NCBI GenBank assembly: GCA_963974445.1
Contig: CAXBDI010000002.1
Coordinates: 13,873-77,872, forward strand
DNA: 64,000 bases
Reading direction: 5' to 3'
From: JACKII01 sp963974445
Lineage (GTDB): Bacteria; Pseudomonadota; Alphaproteobacteria; Bin95
The translations under genes were made by a program, and so were the position numbers. Under the pieces are notes generated by a model that saw only the letters and a list, made by a program, of their open reading frames with translations, had not been told where the DNA came from and ran no database searches. Positions 1-7,791 of the stretch are shown piece after piece; positions within the stretch are counted from its first letter, which is position 1; each line of letters begins with the position of its first letter.

Positions 1-1
1 C

Positions 2-940
2 ACGGACACCGGCGGCTCGATCCGCCAGCCAGCGAGCTTCTGCGGCATTGTCGGCATGAAGCCGACCTATGGCCGCTGCTCGCGCTGGGGGATTGTCGCG
101 TTCGCCTCCTCGCTGGACCAGGCCGGGCCGATGACCCGGACGGTCGAGGACGCGGCACTAATGCTGCAGGTCATGGCCGGCCACGACTCGAAGGATTCGA
201 CCAGCGCGCCCTACGACACACCGGACTTCTCGGCGAAGCTGCGCGATGGCGTCAAGGGCCTGAAGATCGGCGTGCCGCGCGAATACCGCGTCGACGGCAT
301 GCCGGCGGAGATTGATCAGGTCTGGCAACAGGGCGCCGACTGGCTGCGCGATCAGGGCGCGGAGGTGGTGGAGATTTCGCTGCCGCACACCCAATACGCG
401 TTGCCGACCTACTACATCATTGCACCGGCGGAGGCGTCCTCCAACCTCGCCCGCTATGACGGCGTGCGCTATGGACTGCGCGTGCCGGGCCGCGACCTGA
501 AGGAGATGTACGAGAACACCCGCGCCGAAGGATTCGGGGCGGAGGTGAAGCGCCGGGTGATGATCGGGACATATGTGCTGAGCGCCGGCTATTACGACGC
601 CTACTACCTGAAGGCGCAAAAGGTGCGCTCGCTGATCCTGCGCGACTTCACGACGGCGTTCGAGGATGTGGATGCGATCCTGACGCCAACCGCCCCCAGC
701 GCCGCGTTCGCGCTCGGCGAAAAGCAGGACGACCCAGTGCAGATGTACCTGAACGACGTCTTCACCGTGCCGGCCAGCATGGCGGGCCTGCCGGCGATCA
801 GCGTACCGGGCGGCTTGTCGGCGGAGGGCCTGCCGCTGGGATTGCATCTGATCGGGCGGCCGTTCGATGAAGTGACCCTGTTCCAGGTCGCGCAAGCGCT
901 GGAGGAAGCGGCGGGATTCGAGGCGCGGCCGGTGGGTTAA
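2..940 (+). CDS. gatA: Asp-tRNA(Asn)/Glu-tRNA(Gln) amidotransferase subunit A, C-terminal part
   Basis: GatA releases ammonia from glutamine or asparagine and passes it to GatB, which amidates mischarged Glu-tRNA(Gln) or Asp-tRNA(Asn) in the cytoplasm. The reading frame is open from base 2, so the 5' part lies outside the window; 312 codons are visible of a usual ~480-490. The visible part begins inside the amidase signature (TDTGGSIRQPASFCGIVG). The Ser codon at 17-19 corresponds to the catalytic nucleophile of the Ser-cis-Ser-Lys triad; the Lys and the cis-Ser lie upstream and are not seen. The continuation KPTYGR...LDQAGPMTRTVEDAA is typical of the family. A transglutaminase-like gene follows after 11 bp, then gatB, so this looks like a gatCAB-type operon with an extra gene. 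Only completeness is uncertain. Confidence 0.96.
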   Translation, partial: TDTGGSIRQPASFCGIVGMKPTYGRCSRWGIVAFASSLDQAGPMTRTVEDAALMLQVMAGHDSKDSTSAPYDTPDFSAKLRDGVKGLKIGVPREYRVDGMPAEIDQVWQQGADWLRDQGAEVVEISLPHTQYALPTYYIIAPAEASSNLARYDGVRYGLRVPGRDLKEMYENTRAEGFGAEVKRRVMIGTYVLSAGYYDAYYLKAQKVRSLILRDFTTAFEDVDAILTPTAPSAAFALGEKQDDPVQMYLNDVFTVPASMAGLPAISVPGGLSAEGLPLGLHLIGRPFDEVTLFQVAQALEEAAGFEARPVG

Positions 941-951
941 GGCCTGAGAAA

Positions 952-1827
952 ATGATACGCGGCGCGCTCTGGCTGTCCATTGGCGTGGTTGCCTTTGGCT
1001 GCGGTTTGATGGTCATCAATCTGGTGGGGTTAGCGATGTCGCCGCGCAGCCCGTTGTTACGAGAATATCGTGAACCGGGCTGGACCCGGCCGCTTCTGGC
1101 GGCCTCGGAAGTATTTGACCAATTGTCCAGTTTGTCTCCCGAGCAGCCGGATTTCATTGCCAACGTGCACGCCGTCTTTACCTACGCCATTGCGCACCCC
1201 GTCCCCGAGAGTCTGCGCGCGCTCCGCAGGGATGCCGATAAGGCAAAGCTAAACGACTCCGAAAAGCAGGCGTTCGGGCTGACGATCTCGCCATTTGACA
1301 ACTGGTTGCTGTGGCTGTTCGATCTCGTCAAGGAGCCAGGCTATTACGGTCACGTTTTTTGCGATTGGCGGCGTGCTGTTCACCGAGGCATCGGCGACTG
1401 CGAACAGCAGTCAATTGCCATCGTCGATTTCTTTGCGGAGCACGGCCTCGATACTGGCTTCTTAATGGGCTGGAGCCACGTCGCACCGATGGTAAAGGAT
1501 CGAGCGGGCCGCTGGTGGCTGACCGACCCAGATTTTGGGGTTCTGGCCCAAGTCTCGCCGGATGCGCTGCTTGAAGAGCCTGCCCGGGTTCAGCAAGTTT
1601 ACCGGGGCGTGCGAAACCGTGGTGACGGGGAGCCATTTGGCATAAACCCGCCAAACCCACCCCGCTTCCAAACCGGGAGTGCGGCGTCGCGCTATCCCAT
1701 GGCGTGTCCAATCGAGCAGTTATCTTATGTGTTGAAATGGGCAATCCCTCTGATACTGATAGCCTTCGGAGCATTTATCCTGAGTTGCTCCCGCCAACCG
1801 CACCGATTTAGAGAGAAAAATGGCTGA
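952..1827 (+). CDS. transglutaminase-like cysteine protein with terminal membrane segments
   Basis: This 291-residue protein has a hydrophobic N-terminal segment (about residues 5-28) and a C-terminal one (about 254-275), so it is probably membrane-bound with the middle on one face. The core carries a possible catalytic triad in transglutaminase order: Cys150 (GDCEQQS), His176 (GWSHVAPM) and Asp192 (WWLTDPDFG). Transglutaminase-like folds in bacteria are often proteases, or amidases acting on peptides or cell-wall material; the substrate here is unknown. The gene starts 11 bp after gatA and its end overlaps the gatB start by 8 bp, so it is probably cotranscribed and translationally coupled with gatB. 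No link to tRNA amidation is established. The membrane and triad assignments are from sequence inspection only. Confidence 0.72.
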   Translation: MIRGALWLSIGVVAFGCGLMVINLVGLAMSPRSPLLREYREPGWTRPLLAASEVFDQLSSLSPEQPDFIANVHAVFTYAIAHPVPESLRALRRDADKAKLNDSEKQAFGLTISPFDNWLLWLFDLVKEPGYYGHVFCDWRRAVHRGIGDCEQQSIAIVDFFAEHGLDTGFLMGWSHVAPMVKDRAGRWWLTDPDFGVLAQVSPDALLEEPARVQQVYRGVRNRGDGEPFGINPPNPPRFQTGSAASRYPMACPIEQLSYVLKWAIPLILIAFGAFILSCSRQPHRFREKNG

Positions 1828-3292
1828 ACTATTAGAACACCCCAAACTCCTCAAAGGCGACGGGCATGAGTGGGAGATGGTGATCGGGTTGGAGGTCCAT
1901 GCCCAGGTGATCTCCAACGCGAAGCTGTTTTCCGGCGCACCAATTGCCTTCGGTGCGGAGCCGAACACCCAGGTCAGCCTGGTCGATGCGGCCTTCCCTG
2001 GCATGCTGCCGGTGCTGAACGAGCATTGTGTCGAACAGGCCGTGCTGACCGGGCTTGGCATTAACGGTACGGTCAACAAGTACTCGCGCTTTGACCGCAA
2101 GAATTATTTCTATGCCGACCTGCCGCAAGGCTATCAGATCAGCCAGTTCGAGCATCCCATTGTCACCGGCGGCTTTGTCGATGTCGAGCCGGAGGGCGAG
2201 GTGGCGAAGCGCATCGGCGTCACCCGCCTGCACGTGGAACAAGACGCCGGCAAGTCGATCCACGACCAGCACCCGACGCAATCCTATATCGACCTGAACC
2301 GCTCCGGCACGGCGCTGATGGAGATCGTGTCGGAGCCGGACATGCGCTCTGGCGAGCAGGCAACGGCCTATCTGACCAAGCTGCGGCAGATATTGCGCTA
2401 TCTCGGCACCTGCGACGGCAATATGGATCAGGGCTCTATGCGCTGCGATATCAATGTCTCGGTGCGCCACCCGGGCGACGAGCTTGGCACGCGCTGCGAG
2501 GTGAAGAACGTCAACTCCATCCGCTTCGTGCGCCAGGCCATTGAGTACGAGGCGCGCCGCCAGATCCGTCTGATCGAGAATGGCGGCACGGTGGTGCAGG
2601 AAACCCGGCTCTACGACCCCGCCAAGGGCGAGACCCGCTCGATGCGCTCGAAGGAAGACGCGCACGACTACCGCTACTTCCCAGACCCAGACCTGCTGCC
2701 GCTGCGCCTGGAAGATGCCTATATAGAGCGCATCCGCGCCGGCATGCCGGAATTGCCGGATGCCAAGCGGGCGCGGTTCGTCAAGGATTACGGCATTTCA
2801 GACTACGATGCCTGGGTGATGACGGCCGACCAGGCCACCGCCGATTTCTTCGAGAGTGTTGTGAAGGGACGCGACGCCAAGCTGGCGACCAACTGGATCA
2901 CCGGCGACTACTTCGCCTACCTGAACCGCGAAGGCTATGACGTCACCAACGCGCCCATCGGGGCGGAAAGGCTGGGCGGGCTGATCGGCCTGATCGCGGA
3001 TAACACCATCTCGGGGCGCATCGCCAAAGACGTGTTCGAGGCGATGATCGAAAGTGGCAAGGACGCCGCCGCCATCGTCGAAGAAAAAGGCCTGGTCCAG
3101 ATCACCGACACCGGCGCTATCGAGGCGATGATCGACGACGTCATGGCCAAGAACGCCGATAAGGTCGAGCAATACCGCTCCGGCAAAGACAAGCTATTCG
3201 GTTTTTTCGTCGGCCAGGTGATGAAAGCGACCCAAGGCAAAGCCAACCCGGCGCTGGTCAACCAGTTGCTGAAGCCGAAGCTCGACGGCTGA
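1820..3292 (+). CDS. gatB: Asp-tRNA(Asn)/Glu-tRNA(Gln) amidotransferase subunit B
   Basis: GatB binds the mischarged tRNA, phosphorylates its acyl side chain with ATP and completes transamidation with ammonia supplied by GatA. At 490 residues it is full length. The GLEVHAQ motif sits at 23-29 and the family signature FDRKNYFYADLPQGYQISQ at about 91-109. The central DINVSVR and EVKNVNS blocks and the C-terminal helical tail (YqeY-like domain, about residues 345-490) are also present. The ATG at 1820 is inside the end of the preceding transglutaminase-like gene. The gene ends 6 bp before the convergent small gene on the other strand. Confidence 0.98.
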   Translation: MAELLEHPKLLKGDGHEWEMVIGLEVHAQVISNAKLFSGAPIAFGAEPNTQVSLVDAAFPGMLPVLNEHCVEQAVLTGLGINGTVNKYSRFDRKNYFYADLPQGYQISQFEHPIVTGGFVDVEPEGEVAKRIGVTRLHVEQDAGKSIHDQHPTQSYIDLNRSGTALMEIVSEPDMRSGEQATAYLTKLRQILRYLGTCDGNMDQGSMRCDINVSVRHPGDELGTRCEVKNVNSIRFVRQAIEYEARRQIRLIENGGTVVQETRLYDPAKGETRSMRSKEDAHDYRYFPDPDLLPLRLEDAYIERIRAGMPELPDAKRARFVKDYGISDYDAWVMTADQATADFFESVVKGRDAKLATNWITGDYFAYLNREGYDVTNAPIGAERLGGLIGLIADNTISGRIAKDVFEAMIESGKDAAAIVEEKGLVQITDTGAIEAMIDDVMAKNADKVEQYRSGKDKLFGFFVGQVMKATQGKANPALVNQLLKPKLDG

Positions 3293-3298
3293 AATCAG

Positions 3299-3532
3299 TC
3301 AAGCCACTGCCTGCTTCGCGTTGGCCGCGGCGTCGCCCGTGGCGGCCCGTGTGCCGATGCCGAGCATCGTGTGCAACTGGTCGCGGGTCTTTTGCAACTG
3401 CTTCAGTTCGCGCGCATCCTCCCGGTCGTAGATCTCGACCGAGCCGAGGCGGATTTCGACCAGGTCCAGCAATGTTTCCAATGCATCGTGGGTGAGTCCG
3501 GTGGATGGCTCTATGGTGCGGTGGCGGGCCAT
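3299..3532 (-). CDS. small hypothetical protein
   Basis: This 77-residue, charged, probably cytosolic protein has no family I can name. The middle (about residues 15-58, DALETLLDLVEIRLGSVEI... onward) is predicted helical by its heptad-like Leu/Ile spacing and could form a short coiled coil. The last 18 residues are Ala-rich. It is convergent with gatB, with 6 bp between the stop codons. The region upstream (3533-3600) is AT-richer than its surroundings, as expected for a promoter. It is probably a real gene because the frame is clean and the flanking spacing is tight, but function is unknown. Confidence 0.6.
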   Translation of the reverse strand: MARHRTIEPSTGLTHDALETLLDLVEIRLGSVEIYDREDARELKQLQKTRDQLHTMLGIGTRAATGDAAANAKQAVA

Positions 3533-3894
3533 AGTCGATTCCCTTTCAGGTCAAGATAAAATTGACCGTAGGAACATCATGATTAACAACGATCTAACAC
3601 GATAGCCATGAGAGCTAATCCTAATTCGGCAATATTACTTTAGGCCTTGAGCATCCGGTGGCGCAATTGGGTTTGAAAAGTCGGAATAGATGCGGATGCG
3701 GCGCATCGCAGATTGGTTGATCCGCGGGACCTCAGCCTCCGCCTCGAGGCCGCCCCTGCAAAAGCAGGAGCGCATGCCTGAGAGGCTGTTGCGCGGGAGA
3801 GACCGCTGGCGTGGATCCGGGGCCAAGCCCGGGACAGATGAATCAAATTGCCCGGGCGCCGTCTTGGGTGACGCCAGACCATGGACGTCTCAAA
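3533..3894. other. gene-free stretch with AT-rich promoter zone and a degenerate hairpin repeat
   Basis: No convincing coding sequence is visible. Bases 3545-3660 are AT-rich and probably hold the promoter of the small leftward gene ending at 3299. Bases 3750-3850 hold a dispersed hairpin repeat, listed separately. The short frames crossing the repeat have low-complexity compositions and no recognisable domain. Confidence 0.6.
3750..3840. repeat. dispersed hairpin repeat, family A, copy 1 (degenerate)
   Basis: The segment opens with GCCCCTGCAAAAGCAGGAG, passes through CATGCCTGAGAGGC and ends with GGATCCGGGGCCAAGCCCGGGA. The same head and tail occur at 26252-26340, and the CCCGGG-rich tail recurs at 53220, 53632 and 63333. 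Such palindromic intergenic units are common in Alphaproteobacteria. This copy has drifted from perfect symmetry. Confidence 0.65.
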
Positions 3895-4827
3895 TCACGT
3901 GACACATGATGGATAGTCTAGCGCCACGGCAATTTTCGCTGCCTCCGCCGCATTGTTTTGCAGCAGCGCGATATTGGCCGCCAGCGTGCGGCCGCCGCTC
4001 AAGACCGCGAGCCGTTTCAGCAGGTAGGGCGTGATCGCCTTGCCGGTTACGCCCTCGGCCTGCGCATCGAGGAGCGCCGTCGCCACCCAACCCTCAACCT
4101 CGTCCGGCGGCAGCGCCTCTTCAGCCGGAACCGGCACGCCGATGACGACGCCGCCAAGGCCGAGCGCCCGTTGCACGCGGATGATGGCGGCAGCCTCCGC
4201 CGGTGTCTCGCACCGCCGGCCGACCGGCAAACCGCTGGAGGTGACCTGGAACGCCGGGAAATGGTCGGTGCCTAAGCCCAGCACCGGCACGCCCAGGGTT
4301 TCCAGCGCCTCTATAGTCTTGGGCAGGTCCAGGATCGACTTGGCGCCGCTACAGACCACCGCGACGGGCGTGCGGCTGAGTTCGGCCAGATCGGCGGAGA
4401 TGTCCAGGCTTTCCGCCACCTGCCGGTGCACACCGCCCAGGCCCCCGGTCGCGAACACCGCGATGCCGGCGGCATGCGCCAGAATCATCGTGCCGGCAAC
4501 TGTCGTAGCCCCGGAGCCACCTTCGGCCAGCAGCGGTGCGATATCGCGGCGGGACACCTTGGCCAGATCGGCGCCACGGGCGAACCGCTCGACCTCCTCT
4601 GCCGACAAGCCGACGCGCAAGCGGCCATCCAGAATTCCACACCAGGCAGGCGTGCCGCCGTGCGCGCGAACCGCCGCCTCCAGGCTCCGCGCAACATCCA
4701 GGTTCTGCGGATAAGGCAGGCCGTGGGCAATCGCCGTCGTCTCCAGCGCGACCGGAGCGGCAGCGGCGGCAACATCGGCTGAGATATCGAGGAAATCGGT
4801 CAAAGGCATAGGCGCATCGTATACCAA
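3895..4827 (-). CDS. psuG: pseudouridine-5'-phosphate glycosidase
   Basis: PsuG cleaves pseudouridine 5'-phosphate reversibly into uracil and ribose 5-phosphate, usually downstream of a pseudouridine kinase. The 310-residue protein has the family blocks: PVALETTAIAHGLPYPQN (Glu29), a Lys at 90 (ADLAKVSRRD), EGGSGATTVAGTM (103-114), the ATGGLGGVHR block at 126-135 with Asp146 just after it, and CSGAKSILD (Lys163). These match the Glu/Lys/Asp/Lys active-site set known from the E. coli enzyme. A second Met lies at residue 7 (4809), so the start could be six codons shorter. No psuK kinase is next to it. An IS5-type transposase remnant lies immediately upstream. Confidence 0.95.
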   Translation of the reverse strand: MVYDAPMPLTDFLDISADVAAAAAPVALETTAIAHGLPYPQNLDVARSLEAAVRAHGGTPAWCGILDGRLRVGLSAEEVERFARGADLAKVSRRDIAPLLAEGGSGATTVAGTMILAHAAGIAVFATGGLGGVHRQVAESLDISADLAELSRTPVAVVCSGAKSILDLPKTIEALETLGVPVLGLGTDHFPAFQVTSSGLPVGRRCETPAEAAAIIRVQRALGLGGVVIGVPVPAEEALPPDEVEGWVATALLDAQAEGVTGKAITPYLLKRLAVLSGGRTLAANIALLQNNAAEAAKIAVALDYPSCVT

Positions 4828-4861
4828 GGGCGAGGATATTGACCCACGATCCTATTTCTAC

Positions 4862-5134
4862 CTCCGCCCCGGCCGCGAATCGGCATCCAGGATCGCGGCC
4901 GGGGCGGCCCAGGTCTTCGACCGGCTCATCGGGCGCTTCCCCTTCATCGCGAAGATCTGCGGCGATGGTGCATATCAGGGGCCAATCGTGCAGACGTCAA
5001 GCCCCAGGCCCACCGAGATCGTCAAACGCAACCAACGCGGCTTCGAGCGCTTCGCGCCCACCGGCCTCGCCTTCATCCAAGCCGCGATGATCAAGCTCAT
5101 GGCAAGGCGATTGGCCCGCTTCGGCTATTCTTGA
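4862..5134 (+). mobile_element. remnant of an IS5-family transposase (C-terminal part, internally deleted)
   Basis: Reading frame 2 from about 4862 to the TGA at 5132-5134 gives AAQVFDRLIGRFPFIAKICGDGAYQGPIV, then TEIVKRNQRGFERFAPTGLAFIQAAMIKLM and ARRLARFGYS. These resemble the D(A)DGGYxGP, EIVKR and AxxxAxIxLMxRRLAR blocks of IS5-group DDE transposases. The RWVVERTFAWL...NRRLAKDFE segment expected between EIVKR and the C-terminus is missing, so the copy is dead. There is no start codon and no terminal inverted repeat that I can identify. Confidence 0.75.
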
Positions 5135-5297
5135 ACAGGCCCTGAAAGATTTCGTGTAACGATCTGTGACCGCCTTACGTCTTTAGTTGCATGCTGGGAA
5201 TTTTGGCTATCGTGCCGGTTCGTCGCAAACAGCGGAAGGTCGAAAACTGTTGGCTGACAAAGTGGAAAGTGAAACCCGTGCTGCCTGAGATGCAGAC

Positions 5298-5723
5298 GTG
5301 ATTACGCACAACATCGAACGGCTCGCTGACTCCGAAAGCAGCCAGCCACCTCGAATCCCGCCATGCCGATTGGGGCAAAAACCGCGAAACGGGAGGGCGA
5401 ATTGCTATTGCGTTGCGGCAGGCTCAATCGGGGATGGGGATGGCGACAATGAGGGTGGATACTGCGGTCCGACAGACCCGGACGGTTTCGACGACGGCGA
5501 ACTGAAAGAAATCCTGCGGGAGTTCATTGGAACGCTCATCGAACTCTTGGAGCCCCACTACGCAGAGGTTGTTAGACGTGCAGAAATATTGGATCAACCC
5601 CCATCCGAGATTGCGGATGAAATGAACCTCAGTGAATGGGAGGTTGCTAGCCGCTTGCAAGCAGGTCGTCGCACACTTCTCCACCTTGTCATGTTGACAC
5701 TACAACCGGACCTGCAGGAATGA
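5298..5723 (+). CDS. sigma-70 region 4-like helix-turn-helix protein
   Basis: The C-terminal ~75 residues (about 70-141) read like region 4 of ECF-type sigma factors: LIELLEPHYAEVVRRAEIL, then PPSEIADEMNLSEWEVASRL, then QAGRRTLLHLVM. That corresponds to the 'x-L-P-x-x-Y-x-E-V, x-x-E-I-A, x-V-x-S-R-L-x-x-x-R' pattern. There is no region 2, so it is unlikely to be a complete sigma factor. It may be a stand-alone DNA-binding or anti-sigma-interacting protein. The N-terminal ~60 residues are low complexity with a few Cys, and the GTG start at 5298 is doubtful; the real start may be further in. It heads a small cassette with a SHOCT protein and a DUF2892 protein between IS remnants, suggesting acquired DNA. 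Confidence 0.62.
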   Translation: MITHNIERLADSESSQPPRIPPCRLGQKPRNGRANCYCVAAGSIGDGDGDNEGGYCGPTDPDGFDDGELKEILREFIGTLIELLEPHYAEVVRRAEILDQPPSEIADEMNLSEWEVASRLQAGRRTLLHLVMLTLQPDLQE

Positions 5724-5876
5724 TCGAGCCGCCCGCCCGCGCAGGCAGAGATAAAAAACTCCCCCGCTCCCCTCCAATCCCGCCGCCTCAAAGCAGCGGA
5801 ACGGAAAAAAAGAGTGGCGGGCCACTTTTAAACCTGCGTTGACATCGGCGGGCACAATAGATTAGGTGAACCGGAA

Positions 5877-6221
5877 ATGAAGAAAATTGCGGTTTTCGGC
5901 GGCGCGTTTTTGGCGGTCTATGCGAGCGCCTCGCTCGCATGGGCTCAACAGGTCGATCCCTTTTGTAGACCATCCATGATGTGGGATGACGGTTGGTACG
6001 GTTGGTTCTTAGGCCCTGTCATGATGATCCTATTTCTCGCAATCGCAGTTGTGGTCGTCGTCCTCATCGTCCGATGGCTTGGAGGGACCGGGCACAGCGG
6101 TTCGGCGGCGCCTCCCCCGCCCACAAGCAAGCACGCCATCGATATTCTCAAGGATCGCTTTGCCCGCGGTGAGATCGATAAGGAAGAGCTCGAGGAAAAG
6201 CGGCGGATTCTTGAGGAATAA
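5877..6221 (+). CDS. SHOCT-domain membrane protein
   Basis: This 114-residue protein has an N-terminal signal or anchor (residues 1-23, ending SLAWAQ). A strong transmembrane segment at about 44-67 (FLGPVMMILFLAIAVVVVVLIV) follows, then a Gly/Pro linker and a C-terminal SHOCT motif at about 86-113 (AIDILKDRFARGEIDKEELEE). SHOCT is a short C-terminal oligomerisation-type domain found in many small membrane proteins, often on plasmids and in metal-resistance islands. The ATG at 5877 follows GGTGAACCGGAA. The role here is not known. Neighbours are a sigma-like gene upstream and a DUF2892 gene downstream on the same strand. Confidence 0.8.
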   Translation: MKKIAVFGGAFLAVYASASLAWAQQVDPFCRPSMMWDDGWYGWFLGPVMMILFLAIAVVVVVLIVRWLGGTGHSGSAAPPPPTSKHAIDILKDRFARGEIDKEELEEKRRILEE

Positions 6222-6488
6222 CGCATCTCTCTGATGCGATGGGAGCGATGCGGACACTGTCGCTTGGGTATCCTGAGCGGGCTGAAGGAGGGAGAGCGAA
6301 TGATGAGGTGAGGGCACCCTTCCATAGTTCTGCCCGGAACGCCGGAGCGGCCCCTTTCGCCCGATGATCTGCATCGTAAGAATGACTTGCGTCTGATCGC
6401 CTCGGCATCGGTAAGCTGAAGAATTCCGTACCAAGGCCGCCGAACGTCTCCATATGAGGCTGCGGTGACGATGAATGAGTGAAAGGAA

Positions 6489-6698
6489 ATGATGATGACT
6501 GTTGATCGCGCGGTTCTGGCTTTCGCTGGAACAATGGTGCTGCTCTCCGCCGTTCTCGTTTATTGGGCCTCGATCTGGTGGCTGCTGCTGACAGCCTTCG
6601 TCGGGCTGAACATGCTGCAATCGGCTTTCACCGGATTCTGCCCGGCCGCGATGTTCTTCAAGAAACTCGGGATCCAGCCGGGCGCGGCGTATAAGTGA
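6489..6698 (+). CDS. DUF2892 (YgaP-type) inner-membrane protein
   Basis: The 69-residue protein has two hydrophobic segments (about 7-25 and 27-44) and the family ending FTGFCPAAMFFKKLGI at about 47-62, with the conserved GxCP motif. DUF2892 proteins occur alone or fused to rhodanese domains (YgaP) and are frequent in sulfur or metal-related mobile cassettes; the biochemical role is unclear. The start follows GAAAGGAAATG, with Met codons at residues 1, 2 and 3, so the exact start could move by one or two codons. The gene is transcribed with the SHOCT gene, 267 bp upstream. Confidence 0.85.
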   Translation: MMMTVDRAVLAFAGTMVLLSAVLVYWASIWWLLLTAFVGLNMLQSAFTGFCPAAMFFKKLGIQPGAAYK

Positions 6699-6873
6699 TC
6701 CTCAGACCGGCAGGAGATCAGATTGTCACTCGAGCTGGTTGCGCTCCCCCGCAACAGTTTCAGGTGAATGGGGATTGTCCGCCGCTTGCACACAAGTTAC
6801 CCCGGATTACCCATATGGATACGGTCTTTACCCGGAACGAAGCTCTGTTACTCTCGTGGAGTCAGTGACTTAA
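6699..6873. other. intergenic stretch between the DUF2892 gene and the IS1380 remnant
   Basis: No gene is recognised in this stretch; frames are short and contain stops. It leads directly into transposase remnants (6874-7552) and is best read as part of the decayed accessory patch. Confidence 0.5.
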
Positions 6874-7430
6874 GCGAGACGGAGCGGCGGTTTAACGGCG
6901 AACGCAACGGGTGAAGCAAAATCGAGCCCGTTAGGGCTGGAATTTAACGGGGCGGTTCGGCTGCTGTTTCGCGCCTCGGCGATCAGTTCCGATGGAGGCC
7001 GGCCGGTCTATCGCGAGTTCGACGACGCGCCCGGGCTGGCCGATCTGGCGTCCACTGTGCTGATCGATGACCGCACCGGCAAGAATGGCCGTCACACGTT
7101 CGCGGGCCTGCTGCGGCAGGCGATCTTCTCGCGCGTGGCTGGGTATGAGGACGTCAACGACGCCGACCGGCTGTGCCGCGACCCGGTCATGCGCCAACTG
7201 GTTGGCGGAAGGGCGATCTGGAGCGCTGCGCCTTGCGGCCCGGCAACATCCATAGCGCCGATGGCTGGGAAGACATGCTCTGTCCCGTGCTGGCTCGCTA
7301 TCCGGCAGAGGCCAAGCCTTCAATCATCCGCCGCCGTTTCCGGGCCGATGCGGCGTTTGCCATCCCGGCCCTGTTCGACCTGCTGGAGGCTGAAAGCTGG
7401 GGCTTGCCGCAGCAAAGCTCAACACTCCCT
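6874..7430 (+). mobile_element. remnant of an IS1380-family transposase (frameshifted, internally deleted)
   Basis: From 6874 in frame 1 the translation runs through LGLEFNGAVRLLFRASAISSD and GRPVYREFDDAPGLADLA to RVAGYEDVNDADRLCRDPVM and RQLVGG near 7209. It then resumes in frame 3 with GDLERCALRPGNIHSADGWE and RRRFRADAAFAIPALFDLLE until about 7430. These are hallmark blocks of IS1380 transposases (the GYEDVNDA block; GDLERCxLRPGNxHSADGW). The DDE-bearing segment that normally lies between RDPxMRxLVG and GDLERC is missing, and the C-terminal third is lost, so it is inactive. The close match of what remains suggests fairly recent decay. Confidence 0.85.
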
Positions 7431-7479
7431 CAGCCAGGGCTAGAGTTTTCCGGCTTCGGTCAGACACATGGGCTGGGTG

Positions 7480-7552
7480 CAGTGCTGATTTAATACGCGC
7501 TGCCGGAATGTTGTTCCCCATGGCGCTGTGTGGCCGGTACCAATTGTATCGA
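7480..7552 (-). mobile_element. remnant of an rve-type (IS3/IS481-like) transposase C-terminus
   Basis: On the minus strand this short piece reads GRYNWYRPHSAMGNNIPAARIKSAL. It matches the YNxxRPHSALGxxxPxxR motif that ends the integrase core of IS3/IS481-type transposases. Nothing upstream in frame continues the domain, so only the tail is left. It abuts the 3' end of the IS1380 remnant in opposite orientation. Confidence 0.7.
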
Positions 7553-7704
7553 CCCAACGGAATCTGCACAGGTTAAGCAGCTAAGGCATATGCCTCGGTT
7601 GGTGTTTTCATGCTCAAACGATATTCTTGTGCGTATGCCGAAGATTCGCATACCCATGGGCTCAAGGGAATCCCAGTTCGGACTCTTCCATCAGACCAAT
7701 ACCA

Positions 7705-7757
7705 CTAGGGCAACTTCCGCTACTCAAACGATTCCATTTGAATGGGCGTTGCCCTAG
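7705..7757. repeat. inverted repeat upstream of the EI24 gene
   Basis: CTAGGGCAAC at 7705-7714 is repeated in reverse complement as GTTGCCCTAG at 7748-7757, around a 33-base loop that itself contains TCAAA/TTTGA complementarity. It lies 35 bp ahead of the proposed EI24 start. It could be a terminator-like or attenuator hairpin, or the end of a small mobile repeat; there is no T-run after it. Confidence 0.5.
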
Positions 7758-7791
7758 CATGCGCGCCTCCGCAGTCATGGGTGAAGGCGCA

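Noticed and set aside
5298..5723. Full ECF sigma factor
   Set aside because: No region 2 motif is present; only a region 4-like HTH is visible.
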